This document shows, piece by piece, positions 34,507 through 46,725 of a stretch of DNA of 64,000 nt (positions within the stretch are counted from its first letter, which is position 1; every line of letters starts with the position of its first letter). Made by a program: the position numbers and the translations under genes. The stretch lies in assembly GCF_900107605.1 (NCBI RefSeq), contig NZ_FNQJ01000010.1, positions 1 to 64,000 of the forward strand. Reading direction: 5' to 3'. The notes under the pieces are model-generated. The model saw only the letters and a list, made by a program, of their open reading frames with translations, made no database searches and was not told the DNA's origin. The DNA is from Acidovorax soli (GTDB lineage Bacteria > Pseudomonadota > Gammaproteobacteria > Burkholderiales > Burkholderiaceae_C).

Positions 34507-35046
34507 TCAGTTCTTGAACGGGAAACGGAAACCAGCGAGGAGAGCCTTGGCTTCTTCGTCGGACTTGGCCGTCGTGGTGATGCTGATATTGAGACCGCGC
34601 AAGGCATCGACCTTGTCGTATTCAATTTCAGGGAAAATGATCTGTTCCTTGACGCCGATGTTGTAGTTGCCACGGCCGTCAAAAGCACGACCGGAGATAC
34701 CACGGAAGTCACGGACGCGCGGCAGGGCCACGGTCACGAAACGGTCCAGGAACTCATACATCTGCACGCCGCGCAGCGTGACCATGCAACCAATGGCCTG
34801 GCCTTCGCGGATCTTGAAACCGGCGATAGCTTTCTTGGCCTTGGTCACCACAGGCTTCTGACCAGCGATCTTGGTCAGGTCGGCCACGGCGTTGTCCATC
34901 ACCTTCTTGTCCGAAACTGCTTCGCTCACACCCATGTTGAGCGTGATCTTGGTCAGACGCGGGACTTGCATCGGCGAGGTGTAACCGAACTGCTTGATCA
35001 GCTCGGGAGCGACTTTGTCGCGGTAAATTTCTTGCAGTCGTGCCAT
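34507..35046 (-). CDS. rplE: 50S ribosomal protein L5
   Basis: The 179-residue protein begins [20 protein letters not shown] and has [17 protein letters not shown] and [17 protein letters not shown], typical of L5. It binds 5S rRNA and contacts the P-site tRNA and S13. It lies 9 bp after rplX. Confidence 0.98.
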   Translation of the reverse strand: MARLQEIYRDKVAPELIKQFGYTSPMQVPRLTKITLNMGVSEAVSDKKVMDNAVADLTKIAGQKPVVTKAKKAIAGFKIREGQAIGCMVTLRGVQMYEFLDRFVTVALPRVRDFRGISGRAFDGRGNYNIGVKEQIIFPEIEYDKVDALRGLNISITTTAKSDEEAKALLAGFRFPFKN

Positions 35047-35055
35047 GTTTACCCC

Positions 35056-35376
35056 TTAGGCCGCCTTGATTTCAGCGCCGCTCGACTTGAACACGCGAAC
35101 GCGTGCGCCGTCAGCCTGCACCTTGATGCCTACGCGATCAGCCTTGCCGGTAGCCGCATTGAAGATGGCCACGTTGGACTGATGGATGGGCATAGCCTTC
35201 TCAACGATGCCGCCCGTCGTACCCTTCATGGGGTTTGGCTTGGCGTGCTTCTTGACCAGGTTGATGCCGTCGATGACGAGATAGGAGTCATCCTTGCGCA
35301 ACGACACTGTGCCGCGCTTGCCCTTGTCACGGCCGGTCAGCACGATGACTTCGTCGCCCTTGCGAATCTTGTTCAT
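35056..35376 (-). CDS. rplX: 50S ribosomal protein L24
   Basis: The 106-residue protein begins [20 protein letters not shown], the KOW motif, with [20 protein letters not shown] further on. It initiates 50S assembly and lies near the tunnel exit. It follows rplN by 9 bp. Confidence 0.98.
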   Translation of the reverse strand: MNKIRKGDEVIVLTGRDKGKRGTVSLRKDDSYLVIDGINLVKKHAKPNPMKGTTGGIVEKAMPIHQSNVAIFNAATGKADRVGIKVQADGARVRVFKSSGAEIKAA

Positions 35377-35385
35377 GGCGCGTCC

Positions 35386-35754
35386 TTAGAGAACTTCAGG
35401 AGCCAGGGACACGATCTTCATGAACTTCTCGGTACGCAGTTCACGCGTCACGGGTCCAAAGATGCGGGTGCCGATGGGCTCCAACTTTGCATTCAGCAAC
35501 ACTGCAGCGTTGCCATCGAATTTAACGAGCGAGCCATCGCCACGACGAATACCCTTCGCCGTACGAACCACCACCGCGCTATAGACCTCGCCTTTTTTGA
35601 CGCGACCACGCGGAGCAGCTTCTTTAACGCTCACTTTGATGATGTCGCCAACGCTTGCATAACGACGCTTCGAGCCACCCAGCACCTTGATGCAAAGGAC
35701 GGATTTAGCGCCGGTATTGTCGGCAACCTCTAACCGAGATTCTGTCTGGATCAT
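35386..35754 (-). CDS. rplN: 50S ribosomal protein L14
   Basis: The 122-residue protein begins [20 protein letters not shown] and contains the L14 signature with [20 protein letters not shown]. It forms an intersubunit bridge with 16S rRNA. An ATG seven codons upstream is possible but not conserved. It is the first gene of this spc-type operon; rpsQ, rpmC and the S10 genes do not stand upstream, where glpD ends instead. Confidence 0.98.
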   Translation of the reverse strand: MIQTESRLEVADNTGAKSVLCIKVLGGSKRRYASVGDIIKVSVKEAAPRGRVKKGEVYSAVVVRTAKGIRRGDGSLVKFDGNAAVLLNAKLEPIGTRIFGPVTRELRTEKFMKIVSLAPEVL

Positions 35755-35924
35755 TTCAATATTCCCAACTTGCACCAGAAGACAACAGCCCCAGAGAACT
35801 TCTCAAGGGCTGCAAATCAGCCAGTCAGTCTTGGGCCCGTCGTCCGCACCGCAAACCATTTGCAGCACTTCCCGCTGGGCAGAAACTTCACGTAGGAAAC
35901 GCGAAGCCTTTGATTATTGCAAAG
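35755..35924 (-). promoter_or_regulatory. Presumed promoter region of the rplN operon
   Basis: The 170 bp between the ends of rplN (5' side) and glpD (3' side) must carry the leftward promoter for the ribosomal cluster, since no S10 gene lies upstream. An A+T-richer stretch at 35905-35935 (GCTTTGCAATAATCAAAGGC on the minus strand) is the best visible candidate. No exact start can be named. Confidence 0.4.
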
Positions 35925-37541
35925 CTATTCCGGGAAGTCAAGCGCCTGTTCGCCAGGAATGTGCAAATACTGTTGCGCCAACGTCAGAAATGCTCCGAGC
36001 TGGGGGTCAGCGCCCAGCTCATCCTGCAGCAAAGCCGCAATGCGAGGGGCCATGTCGATGGCTTTGCGCGCATCAAGGAACAGCAGGCGAGAACGGCGTG
36101 CGAGCACATCCTCCACCGTTCGTGCGTATTCAAACCGCGCGGCAAAGCGCACCATGGCTTCCGTCAAGCCTCCGCCCAACTCCTTGGCACTCCCTGGCAA
36201 GGACGCCACTGCGGCGGCTTCTGCGCCATAGAGATGGATGCCAGGGGCGTCGCTGATGCTGTGCTGAACTGCACCTACAGGTGATCCGACCAGCGGAAGC
36301 TGATTGGTAATGCCAGCCGCCCTGGGAGGCAGCACCCCCGTGTCGAAGCACTTTTGCAGCACATCTTCCGCCATGGCGCGGTAGGTGGTCCATTTCCCGC
36401 CCGTCACGGTGACCAAGCCACTGCGGCTGGCCAGCACGGTGTGTTCGCGGCTGATGCTCTTGGTGTTACCGCCATCTTCATCTTGCGGTTTGACCAAGGG
36501 ACGCAGGCCCACCCAGATGCTGCGAATGTCTTCCTGCTTGGGCGCGCGCGATAGATAACGTGCAGATTCATTCAGGATGAAGGCTACTTCTTCCTTGAAT
36601 GGGAGCGGCTCGCGCACCACGTCCTGGCGCGGGCTGTCGGTGGTTCCAAGAATGACTTTGCCCAGCCAAGGCACGGCAAACAGCACCCGCCCGTCGGCTG
36701 TCTTGGGCACCATCAGCGCGTGGTCGGATGGCAAAAATTCCCGATCCACCACGATGTGCACACCCTGGCTGGGGGCAACCATGGGTTTGACGGGCTTGCC
36801 GATGGCTTCGCCATCCATTTGGCGCAGCCCATCCACCCACACGCCAGTGGCATTCACCACGCAGCGGGCCCGCACAGTGAAGGAGCGGCCGGTTTCAGCG
36901 TCTTCACACTCAAAGCCAGTCACGCGCCCACCTTCATGCACCAGCTTTTTGGCGGGGCAGTAATTGACCAGCAGAGCGCCCCGGGCTGCCGCAGTGCGGG
37001 CCAGAGCCAAGGCCAGGCGGGCGTCATCAAACTGGCCGTCCCAGTACTTCACCCCACCCTTGAGCCCATCCTGCCGGGCGGTGGGCAGGCACTGGAGGGT
37101 GCGTTCACGCCCCAGGAATTGGGTGGAACCCAGGCCGGCCTTGCCTGCAAGGGCGTCATACATCGTGAGGCCGATGCCATAAAACGGTGTCTCCCAAAAG
37201 CGATAGGAGGGCATCACGAAGGCCAGGGGTTGCGCCAGATGGGGCGCGTTGCTCAGCAGCGTGGTGCGCTCATGCAGTGCCTCGCGCACCAGGGAGATGT
37301 TGCCTTGTGCCAGGTAGCGAACGCCTCCGTGCACCAGCTTGGTGGCGCGCGACGACGTTCCCTTGGCGAAGTCATGTGAATCCACCAGCACCACGCTGAA
37401 CCCTCGCGCGGCAGCGTCCAGCGCCACACCCAGGCCGGTTGCTCCGCCGCCGATCACGGCCAGATCGTAGACATGCGGCTGGGCCAGGCGGTCCAACAAA
37501 TCGGAGCGCTGGGTGGAGAGGGGTGCAGAAACGTTGGTCAT
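35925..37541 (-). CDS. glpD: Aerobic glycerol-3-phosphate dehydrogenase
   Basis: The 538-residue FAD enzyme has the dinucleotide fold VYDLAVIGGGATGLGVALDA near residue 25 and the family motif RATKLVHGGVRYLAQG. A C-terminal DAO_C region follows. It oxidises sn-glycerol-3-phosphate to dihydroxyacetone phosphate at the inner membrane and feeds electrons to quinone. I chose the ATG at 37541; the open frame upstream is in the intergenic region and is not conserved. It lies downstream of the glycerol transporter genes, with a TAAGGG/CCCTTA palindrome 34 bp before its start. Confidence 0.97.
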   Translation of the reverse strand: MTNVSAPLSTQRSDLLDRLAQPHVYDLAVIGGGATGLGVALDAAARGFSVVLVDSHDFAKGTSSRATKLVHGGVRYLAQGNISLVREALHERTTLLSNAPHLAQPLAFVMPSYRFWETPFYGIGLTMYDALAGKAGLGSTQFLGRERTLQCLPTARQDGLKGGVKYWDGQFDDARLALALARTAAARGALLVNYCPAKKLVHEGGRVTGFECEDAETGRSFTVRARCVVNATGVWVDGLRQMDGEAIGKPVKPMVAPSQGVHIVVDREFLPSDHALMVPKTADGRVLFAVPWLGKVILGTTDSPRQDVVREPLPFKEEVAFILNESARYLSRAPKQEDIRSIWVGLRPLVKPQDEDGGNTKSISREHTVLASRSGLVTVTGGKWTTYRAMAEDVLQKCFDTGVLPPRAAGITNQLPLVGSPVGAVQHSISDAPGIHLYGAEAAAVASLPGSAKELGGGLTEAMVRFAARFEYARTVEDVLARRSRLLFLDARKAIDMAPRIAALLQDELGADPQLGAFLTLAQQYLHIPGEQALDFPE

Positions 37542-37574
37542 GGGATCCGATTGTCCATGGGATAGGGCATGAAG

Positions 37575-37590
37575 TAAGGGTTTACCCTTA
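37575..37590. promoter_or_regulatory. Operator-like palindrome upstream of glpD
   Basis: TAAGGG-TTTA-CCCTTA is a perfect 6-bp inverted repeat followed by ATTTTTCG. The 14-mer GGTTTACCCTTAAT inside it (37579-37592) recurs at 44091-44104 in the glpS-glpR promoter region. It is a candidate site for GlpR or a shared activator. Confidence 0.5.
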
Positions 37591-37740
37591 ATTTTTCGAC
37601 CTTGGTGCATGGCCACCAGCTGCCGATCTTCTGGATCGGCAGGGGGCCTGAAGCCAGAGCCTCCTGCGGGGCGCCAGGAAAAAACTGCCCACCCCGGGAA
37701 TGGGTCTGACGGGCCGTGGAACCCGTCAGACCAGCGCTGA

Positions 37741-39474
<1,734 letters not shown>

Positions 39475-39663
39475 TGCTGTCTCCTCAGATGGAACCCCCT
39501 TGGGTAGAACAACACCGGCCCCGGGGGGAATCAGGCCGGCGCTTGGCACACCGTCAAAAACGATAGCTGCCTGCGCTTGATTTCAAAGGGTTTAAAACAC
39601 TTTTAATGCTCAAACCTTTTATTGAAAAGCGCTACCAGCTCTCATTTCAATAGCAAATATCCG

Positions 39664-39981
39664 TCAACCCTTGCGCAGAATCAGCCCCAGCAACGCCATC
39701 GACAAGACGAAGCTAATCCACACCGAAGGCTCGCTCTCCAGGCTGAGCCATTGCGCCATGCGCCCGCTCAAGCCTACAAAAATCAGGTTCACATAAGCGG
39801 CCGACAACAAGCCGATGAAAAGGCGATCCCCCCGCGTGGTGGCAATGGGCAGAAAGCCCTTGCGCATGGTGGTGGGCGACTTGATTTCCCACACCGTCAT
39901 GCCGATGAGCATGAGCACGATGCAGGTGAAGAACACGGCCACGGGCGTGGTCCAGGCCATCCAGTCAAACATTTGAAGCAT
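39664..39981 (-). CDS. glpU: DUF2160 membrane protein (GlpU-like)
   Basis: The 105-residue protein has three hydrophobic segments (TTPVAVFFTCIVLMLIGMTV, then a middle one and the C-terminal WISFVLSMALLGLILRKG). DUF2160 proteins of this size occur between the permease and binding-protein genes of glycerol ABC operons, and the rhizobial one is named glpU. The exact role is unknown. An inner ATG three codons later is possible. Confidence 0.8.
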   Translation of the reverse strand: MLQMFDWMAWTTPVAVFFTCIVLMLIGMTVWEIKSPTTMRKGFLPIATTRGDRLFIGLLSAAYVNLIFVGLSGRMAQWLSLESEPSVWISFVLSMALLGLILRKG

Positions 39982-40129
39982 TCCTTTCCGTTAGCGTGGC
40001 GTCAGATACCGCCAAAGCACGTTCCCACCGGCGCGCCCCAAAGCCAGGGACGCAAGCCAAGGGCCGCCCCGCAGCGAGGGCGTCGTCCCCCTGGAGGGGG
40101 AAGGCGCCGCAGGCGACTCAGGGGGTGCA
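39982..40129. repeat. Comamonadaceae-type intergenic mosaic repeat, copy A
   Basis: On the minus strand, 40062-40133 reads TGCACCCCCTGAGTCGCC through to CTGCGGGGCGGCCCTT. A closely related sequence lies at 44986-45090, and a related block is embedded in recG. It separates glpQ from glpU and may fold, but has no T-run. Confidence 0.55.
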
Positions 40130-40934
40130 TCACACTCTGCCCATGGCGAAGCCCTTGGCGATGTAGTGGCGCACAAACCAGATCACGATCGCACCCGGCA
40201 CGATGGTCAGCACACCAGCAGCAGCCAGCGTCGCCCAGTCCATGCCGCTCGCACTCACCGTGCGCGTCATCGTGGCGACGATGGGCTTGGCGTTCACGCT
40301 GGTCAGCGTGCGGGCCAGCAGCAGCTCCACCCAGCTGAACATGAAGCAGAAGAACGCCGCCACACCCACACCCGCCTTGATGAGCGGCAGGAAGATGGTG
40401 AGGAAAAAGCGCGGAAAGCTGTAGCCATCGATGTACGCCGTCTCGTCAATCTCGCGCGGGATGCCGCTCATGAAGCCTTCCAGAATCCACACCGCCAGCG
40501 GCACGCTGAACAGCAAGTGAGCCAGCGCCACGGCGATGTGCGTGTCCATCAGCCCCACGGTGGTGTAGAGCTGGAAGAACGGCAGCAGAAACACGGCGGG
40601 CGGCGTCATGCGGTTGGTCAGCAGCCAGAAGAACACATGCTTGTCGCCCAGGAAGCTGTAGCGCGAGAACGCATAGGCCGCTGGCAAGGCCACGGTGAGC
40701 GTGATCACCATGTTGATGCTCACGTAGATCAGGCTGTTGATGTAGCCCGAATACCAGCTCTCATCGGTGAAGATGGTCTTGTAGTTGTCCCAGGTGAAGT
40801 GCTGCGGGAAGAACGTGAAGGTCGAAAGGATCTCCTCGTTCGTCTTGAAGCTCATGTTGATCATCCAGTAGATGGGCAACACGGCAAACAGCAGGTACGC
40901 GAACAGGAACAGCGTCCGCTTCTGGAAGCGCTTT

Positions 40935-40942
<8 letters not shown>
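40130..40942 (-). CDS. glpQ: Glycerol ABC transporter permease GlpQ
   Basis: The 270-residue permease has six hydrophobic segments and the ABC permease coupling loop EGFMSGIPREIDETAYIDG (the EAA motif) near residue 155. It forms the membrane channel with GlpP. Its start overlaps the glpP stop by 8 bp, which indicates translational coupling. Confidence 0.9.
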
Positions 40943-41827
<885 letters not shown>

Positions 41828-41831
<4 letters not shown>

Positions 41832-42901
41832 GCCAACAACTCCTCGTTTTGATAGAAGCAGGTGTGCTCACCCAGCGCCTGCAGCCAGATGCTGTCGCCC
41901 ACCGCGGGCAAGGCCACCTCGGGGGCTACGCGGGCCTTGATGGTGTGATCGCCCACTTGGGCGGTAAGCATCTGGTAGGTGCCAATGTCCTGCACCTGTG
42001 CCACGCGACACTGCAGTGCGCCTGCGGCTTGCGGGGCAGACAGCGCCAGATATTCAGGCCGCACGCCCACCTGTAAAGCGCCTGCGGGCAAGCTGCGCGC
42101 AGGCAATGCCATGCGCTGGCCAGCGACCTGCAGCGTGGCGCCATCCACCACGGCGGGCAAAAAGTTCATGCCGGGCGAGCCGATGAAGTGGCCCACAAAG
42201 GTGTGCGCGGGCTTTTCAAAGAGCGCATCGGGCGTGCCCAGCTGCATCACGCGGCCACGGCTCATCACCACCACTTTGTCGGCGAAGGTCAGCGCTTCCA
42301 CCTGGTCGTGCGTCACGTAGATCAGCGTGAGCTTGAGTTCATGGTGAATCTGCTTGAGCTTGCGGCGCAATTGCCACTTGAGGTGCGGGTCGATCACGGT
42401 GAGCGGCTCGTCGAACAGCACCGCCGCCACATCAGAGCGCACCAGGCCACGGCCCAGAGATATCTTCTGCTTCTGGTCGGCCGACAGGCCCGCCGCACGC
42501 ATGTCGAGCTGGTGGCTCATCTCCAGCATTTCGGCAATCTGGCCCACGCGCTGCTTGATCTGCGCCTCGGGCACCTTGCGGTTCTTCAGCGGGAAGGCCA
42601 GGTTCTCGGCCACCGTCATGGTGTCGTAGATGACCGGGAACTGAAACACCTGGGCAATGTTGCGGTCCTGCGGCGTGGCGCGCGTCACATCGCGGCCATC
42701 GAACAGCACCTTGCCGTGCGAAGGCACCAGCAGGCCCGACATGATATTGAGCATGGTGGTCTTGCCGCAGCCCGAGGGGCCCAGCAGCGCATAGGCACCA
42801 CCGTCTTCAAAGTCCATCTTGAGCGGCAGCAGCGCGTAGTCGCTGTCCTGCTGCGGGTTGGGCCGGTAGGAATGGGCCAGATCCAGCTGGATATGTGCCA
42901 T
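41828..42901 (-). CDS. glpT: Glycerol ABC transporter ATPase GlpT
   Basis: The 357-residue ATPase has Walker A GPSGCGKTTM near residue 40, an unusual signature loop GLSADQKQKISLGRGL in place of LSGGQ, Walker B AAVLFDEPLTVID and a C-terminal TOBE domain. It forms a heterodimer with GlpS. The name follows the rhizobial system and must not be confused with the E. coli glycerol-3-phosphate antiporter GlpT. Confidence 0.88.
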
Positions 42902-42904
42902 GGT

Positions 42905-43978
42905 TCAGCGTCCTCCCGCGCGCTGGGGGGCCAGCACCAGAGCCTCGTCCGCACCGAACACATAGGCCTGGGCCGGGTTCAGGTGCAGGCGAATCTGTGC
43001 GCCCAGTTCAAAGTAATGCACACCGGTGAGCTGGGCCACCAGCTCGCCCCAGGGCGTGTCCACGTGCACAAAGGTGTCAGAGCCCGAAATCTCGGCCAGC
43101 TCCACCACGCCCTGCACTTCCACATCGCCCGGCCGTGACTGCACGCGCAGCGCACTGGCGCGCACGCCCACGGTGAGCGAGGCGCTGGCCGTGGGGGGCA
43201 AAGGCAGTGGCAGGACGGTGCCGTCGCTCAGGCGCACGCCGCCGTCCTGGCGGGTGGCGGTCATCAGGTTCATCGGCGGGTCGCTGAAAGCGCGCGCCAC
43301 GCTCAGCGAATTGGGTGCATGGAACACCTCGGCCGTGGGGCCGTATTGCAGCAAGCGGCCTTCGTGCATCACAGCGGTGTAGCCGCCCAGCAGCAGGGCC
43401 TCGCCCGGCTCGGTGGTGGCATACACCACGGTGGATTGCCCGGCGGCAAACAGCTGGGTCAGCTCCTCGCGCAGTTCCTCGCGCAGCTTGTAGTCCAGGT
43501 TCACCAGGGGTTCGTCCAGCAGCATCAGCGGCGCGCCCTTGGCCAGCGCACGGGCCAGCGCCACGCGCTGCTGCTGGCCACCCGACAGCTCGGCGGGCAG
43601 GCGGTCCAGAAACATCTCGATGTGCAGGCGGCTGGCCAGTTCGCGAACGCGGGCATCGATGTTTTTCTCGCCGCGCAGCTTCAGGGGCGAGGCGATGTTG
43701 TCAAACACCTTCATCGAGGGGTAGTTGATGAACTGCTGGTACACCATGGCCACGTTGCGGTCGCGCACAGGGGTGCCCGTCACATCCTTGCCATCCACCA
43801 GCACGCGCCCCTGCGTGGGCACGTCCAGCCCCGCCATGATGCGCATCAGGCTCGTCTTGCCCGCCTGGGTCGCGCCCAGCAACACCGTCACGGCATTGCT
43901 TTGCAGCGCCAGGCTCATGTCATACAGCCAGGTCTGCGCCCCGACTTTCTTGCTGATGCTGTCCAACGCCAGCTGCAT
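42905..43978 (-). CDS. glpS: Glycerol ABC transporter ATPase GlpS
   Basis: The 357-residue ATPase has Walker A GATQAGKTSL (TQA replaces the common SGC), signature AELSGGQQQRVALARAL, Walker B PLMLLDEPLVNLD and a TOBE domain. The downstream Q-loop reads MVYQQFINYPSMKV. It is the first gene of the leftward glpSTPQUV-D cluster. I start it at 43978; the open frame upstream is the promoter region shared with glpR. Confidence 0.88.
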   Translation of the reverse strand: MQLALDSISKKVGAQTWLYDMSLALQSNAVTVLLGATQAGKTSLMRIMAGLDVPTQGRVLVDGKDVTGTPVRDRNVAMVYQQFINYPSMKVFDNIASPLKLRGEKNIDARVRELASRLHIEMFLDRLPAELSGGQQQRVALARALAKGAPLMLLDEPLVNLDYKLREELREELTQLFAAGQSTVVYATTEPGEALLLGGYTAVMHEGRLLQYGPTAEVFHAPNSLSVARAFSDPPMNLMTATRQDGGVRLSDGTVLPLPLPPTASASLTVGVRASALRVQSRPGDVEVQGVVELAEISGSDTFVHVDTPWGELVAQLTGVHYFELGAQIRLHLNPAQAYVFGADEALVLAPQRAGGR

Positions 43979-44193
43979 GAAGCATCCTCTTCCGCCCCTT
44001 GGGCCTGTGTGAAAGGACTGCGCACCTAAGCTGCAGCCCACAACTTTCGAACTTGTTCATTTTTGTTCTTTTTTGTTCGAATCGAATCAAGGTTTACCCT
44101 TAATGCATTCGTTTTTTTTCGCTTTACAGTCTTAAACGCTCCATCGACGCGCCGATCAGATATTTCAACTTTGTTACAAGTCGGTGACAACCC
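43979..44193. promoter_or_regulatory. Divergent glpS-glpR promoter and operator region
   Basis: The region holds TTCGAACTTGTTC, then TTTTTGTTC twice more and TTCGAAT within 44047-44082, giving TGTTC-type half-sites about one helical turn apart. TTCG-T8-CGC follows at 44109-44122. E. coli GlpR operators are also built on TTCG and CGAA half-sites. The 14-mer GGTTTACCCTTAAT (44091-44104) is shared with the glpD upstream region. Confidence 0.6.
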
Positions 44194-44979
44194 ATGCACC
44201 CAGCCCCCCCCACCGTGAACACCAATCCCCGCCAACTCCAACTGCTTGAAGAAGTGCGTGCGCGCAAATCCGCCACGGTGGAACAGCTTGCCGACACCCT
44301 GGGGGTCACACTGCAGACGGTGCGCCGCGATGTGCAGCGCCTGGCGGAATCTGGCCTGCTTACCCGCTTTCACGGCGGCGTGCGCGTGCCCAGCTCCACG
44401 GTGGAGAACCTGGCCCACACCCAGCGCGAAACCCTGCACGCCGATGGCAAAGCCCGCATTGCGCGCGCCGTGGCCGAACAGGTGCCCAACGACTGCTCAC
44501 TGATCCTGAACATCGGCACCACCACCGAGGCCATTGCCAAGGCGCTGCTGCACCACCGGGGCCTGCGCGTCATCACCAACAACCTGAATGTGGCCGCCAT
44601 CCTCAGCAGCAACCCCGAGTGCGAGGTCATCGTTGCTGGCGGGGTGGTGCGCGCGCGCGACCGGGGCATCGTGGGCGAGGCGGCGGTGGACTTCATCCGC
44701 CAGTTCAAGGTGGACATCGCGCTCATCGGCATCTCGGGCATCGAGCCCGATGGCTCGCTGCGCGACTTTGACTACCGCGAGGTGAAGGTGGCGCAAACCA
44801 TCATCGAGCAGTCGCGCGAAGTGTGGCTGGCCGCCGACCACAGCAAGTTCAACCGCCCGGCCATGGTGCAATTGGCCACGCTCAATCAGATTGGGCGGCT
44901 ATTTACGGATGCGCCGCCGCCTGAGCCCTTCCCTGCCTTGTTGCAAGATGCTGGCGTCATCTGCACCGTGGCCGCCTGA
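44194..44979 (+). CDS. glpR: DeoR-family glycerol regulon repressor
   Basis: The 261-residue protein has an N-terminal DeoR HTH (RQLQLLEEVRARKSATVEQL, then QTVRRDVQRLAESG) at residues about 8-65. The C-terminal sugar-phosphate-binding domain includes LNIGTTTEAIAKAL and GGVVRARDRGIVGEAA. It should repress the glp genes until glycerol-3-phosphate binds. It is divergent from the transporter operon and followed by glpK, which places it in a compact regulon. Confidence 0.93.
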   Translation: MHPAPPTVNTNPRQLQLLEEVRARKSATVEQLADTLGVTLQTVRRDVQRLAESGLLTRFHGGVRVPSSTVENLAHTQRETLHADGKARIARAVAEQVPNDCSLILNIGTTTEAIAKALLHHRGLRVITNNLNVAAILSSNPECEVIVAGGVVRARDRGIVGEAAVDFIRQFKVDIALIGISGIEPDGSLRDFDYREVKVAQTIIEQSREVWLAADHSKFNRPAMVQLATLNQIGRLFTDAPPPEPFPALLQDAGVICTVAA

Positions 44980-44985
44980 AAGATG

Positions 44986-45100
44986 GAGTGCATCCCCCTG
45001 AGCCGCTTCGCGCCTTCCCCCTTCTCTCGAATTGCGATGCAATTCGGGAAGGGGGACACCGCCAGCGCTGCGGGGCGGCCCTTGCGCGGCGGTCACTGGC
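44986..45100. repeat. Intergenic mosaic repeat, copy B, with a long hairpin
   Basis: TGCATCCCCCTGAGCCGC through to CTGCGGGGCGGCCCTT matches copy A at 39982-40129. Inside it CGAATTGC-GAT-GCAATTCG (45028-45046) is a perfect 8-bp inverted repeat, extended outwards by CCCCTTC and GAAGGGG. It could slow or end glpR transcription but lacks a T-run. Confidence 0.6.
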
Positions 45101-45173
45101 ATCGGCTGCGCGCTTTCAAGGGCCAGCTCTCCAAGTTGGGGCCGAACTACATGCCTGACAAACCTATTCTTCT

Positions 45174-46667
45174 ATGACCTACCTGCTCGCACTCGACCAA
45201 GGCACCTCCAGCTCCCGCAGCATCGTGTTCGATGAACGCGGCCACATCGTGGCGCAGGCGCAGCTCGAATTGCCGCAGATCTACCCCCAGCCCGGCTGGG
45301 TGGAGCACGACCCGCTGGAAATCTGGCGCACCCAGCTGGCCACCGCGCGCGATGCGCTGGCCAAGGCTGGCATTGCCGCCAATGCCGTGCGCGCCGTGGG
45401 CATCACCAACCAGCGCGAAACCACGGTGCTGTGGAACCGCAAGACGGGCCAGCCCGTGCACCACGCCATCGTGTGGCAAGACCGCCGCGCCGAACCCGCC
45501 TGCGCCCAACTGCGCGAACAGGGCCACGCAGCCACCATCCAGGCTAAAACCGGCTTACTGGTGGACGCTTACTTCTCCGGTACCAAACTGCAATGGATGC
45601 TGGACCATGTGCCCGGCGCCCGCGAAGCGGCCGAGCGCGGCGAGCTGGCCTTTGGCACGGTGGACAGCTGGCTGATGTGGAAGCTGACCCACGGCCAGGT
45701 GCATGTGACGGACGTGAGCAATGCCGCGCGCACCATGCTGTTCAATGTGCACACCAACCAGTGGGACGACGAGCTGCTGGCGCTGCTGCGCATCCCCAAG
45801 GCCCTGCTGCCCGAGGTTCTGCCCTCCGCCGCGCACTTTGGTGACACGGCAGCCGACCTGCTGGGTCACCCCATCCGCATCGGCGGCGTGGCGGGCGACC
45901 AGCAAAGCGCACTCTTCGGCCAGGCCTGCTTTACGGCGGGCATGGCCAAGAACACCTATGGCACCGGCTGCTTCATGCTGATGCATACGGGCAATGTCTT
46001 CCAGACATCACAAAACGGCTTGCTCACCACCAGCGCAGCGCAGGCTTCCCAGCAGCCTGAGTTCGCCATGGAAGGCAGCGTGTTTGTGGGCGGCGCCGTG
46101 GTTCAGTGGCTGCGCGACGGCCTGCGCGCCATCACCAACAGCAGCGAGGTGGAGTCCCTCGCCCAAAGCGTGCCCGATTCAGGCGGCGTGATGATGGTGC
46201 CCGCCTTCACCGGCCTGGGCGCACCCTACTGGAAGCCCGACGCACGCGGCACCATCACCGGCCTGACACGCGGCACCACGATTGCACACATTGCCCGCGC
46301 CGCGCTCGAAAGCATTGCCTACCAGAGCGCCGCGCTGCTACTGGCCATGAGCCGCGACGCCGTGGCCGCCGGTGGCGCCCCTGTGAGCGAGCTGCGTGTG
46401 GACGGCGGCGCCTGCGTGAACGACTTGCTGATGCAGTTCCAGGCCGACCTGCTGGGCATCCCGGTGGTCCGCCCCGCCGTGATCGAGACCACCGCCCTCG
46501 GCGCGGCTTACCTGGCGGGCTTGTCGAGCGGCGTGTACGCAAGCACCGACGAACTCTCGCACCTGTGGCGCGCTGACCGGCGCTTTGTACCCACGCTCAG
46601 CAACGGCCGGGCGCAGGAGTTGATGGCGAACTGGGAACACGCCGTGCGGCAAACCACCGCAGAGTGA
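45174..46667 (+). CDS. glpK: Glycerol kinase
   Basis: The 497-residue FGGY kinase begins [20 protein letters not shown], with the phosphate-binding loop DQGTSSSR. It contains [29 protein letters not shown] and [15 protein letters not shown] and ends with the ATP-site pattern [19 protein letters not shown]. It phosphorylates glycerol to glycerol-3-phosphate in the cytoplasm. It lies downstream of glpR on the same strand and probably joins the same regulon. Confidence 0.97.
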   Translation: MTYLLALDQGTSSSRSIVFDERGHIVAQAQLELPQIYPQPGWVEHDPLEIWRTQLATARDALAKAGIAANAVRAVGITNQRETTVLWNRKTGQPVHHAIVWQDRRAEPACAQLREQGHAATIQAKTGLLVDAYFSGTKLQWMLDHVPGAREAAERGELAFGTVDSWLMWKLTHGQVHVTDVSNAARTMLFNVHTNQWDDELLALLRIPKALLPEVLPSAAHFGDTAADLLGHPIRIGGVAGDQQSALFGQACFTAGMAKNTYGTGCFMLMHTGNVFQTSQNGLLTTSAAQASQQPEFAMEGSVFVGGAVVQWLRDGLRAITNSSEVESLAQSVPDSGGVMMVPAFTGLGAPYWKPDARGTITGLTRGTTIAHIARAALESIAYQSAALLLAMSRDAVAAGGAPVSELRVDGGACVNDLLMQFQADLLGIPVVRPAVIETTALGAAYLAGLSSGVYASTDELSHLWRADRRFVPTLSNGRAQELMANWEHAVRQTTAE

Positions 46668-46725
46668 ACTCAAGTCGCGGCGGCGCTACCATCGTGGCCC
46701 CTGTTGTTGCCAACTTGCACATCCC

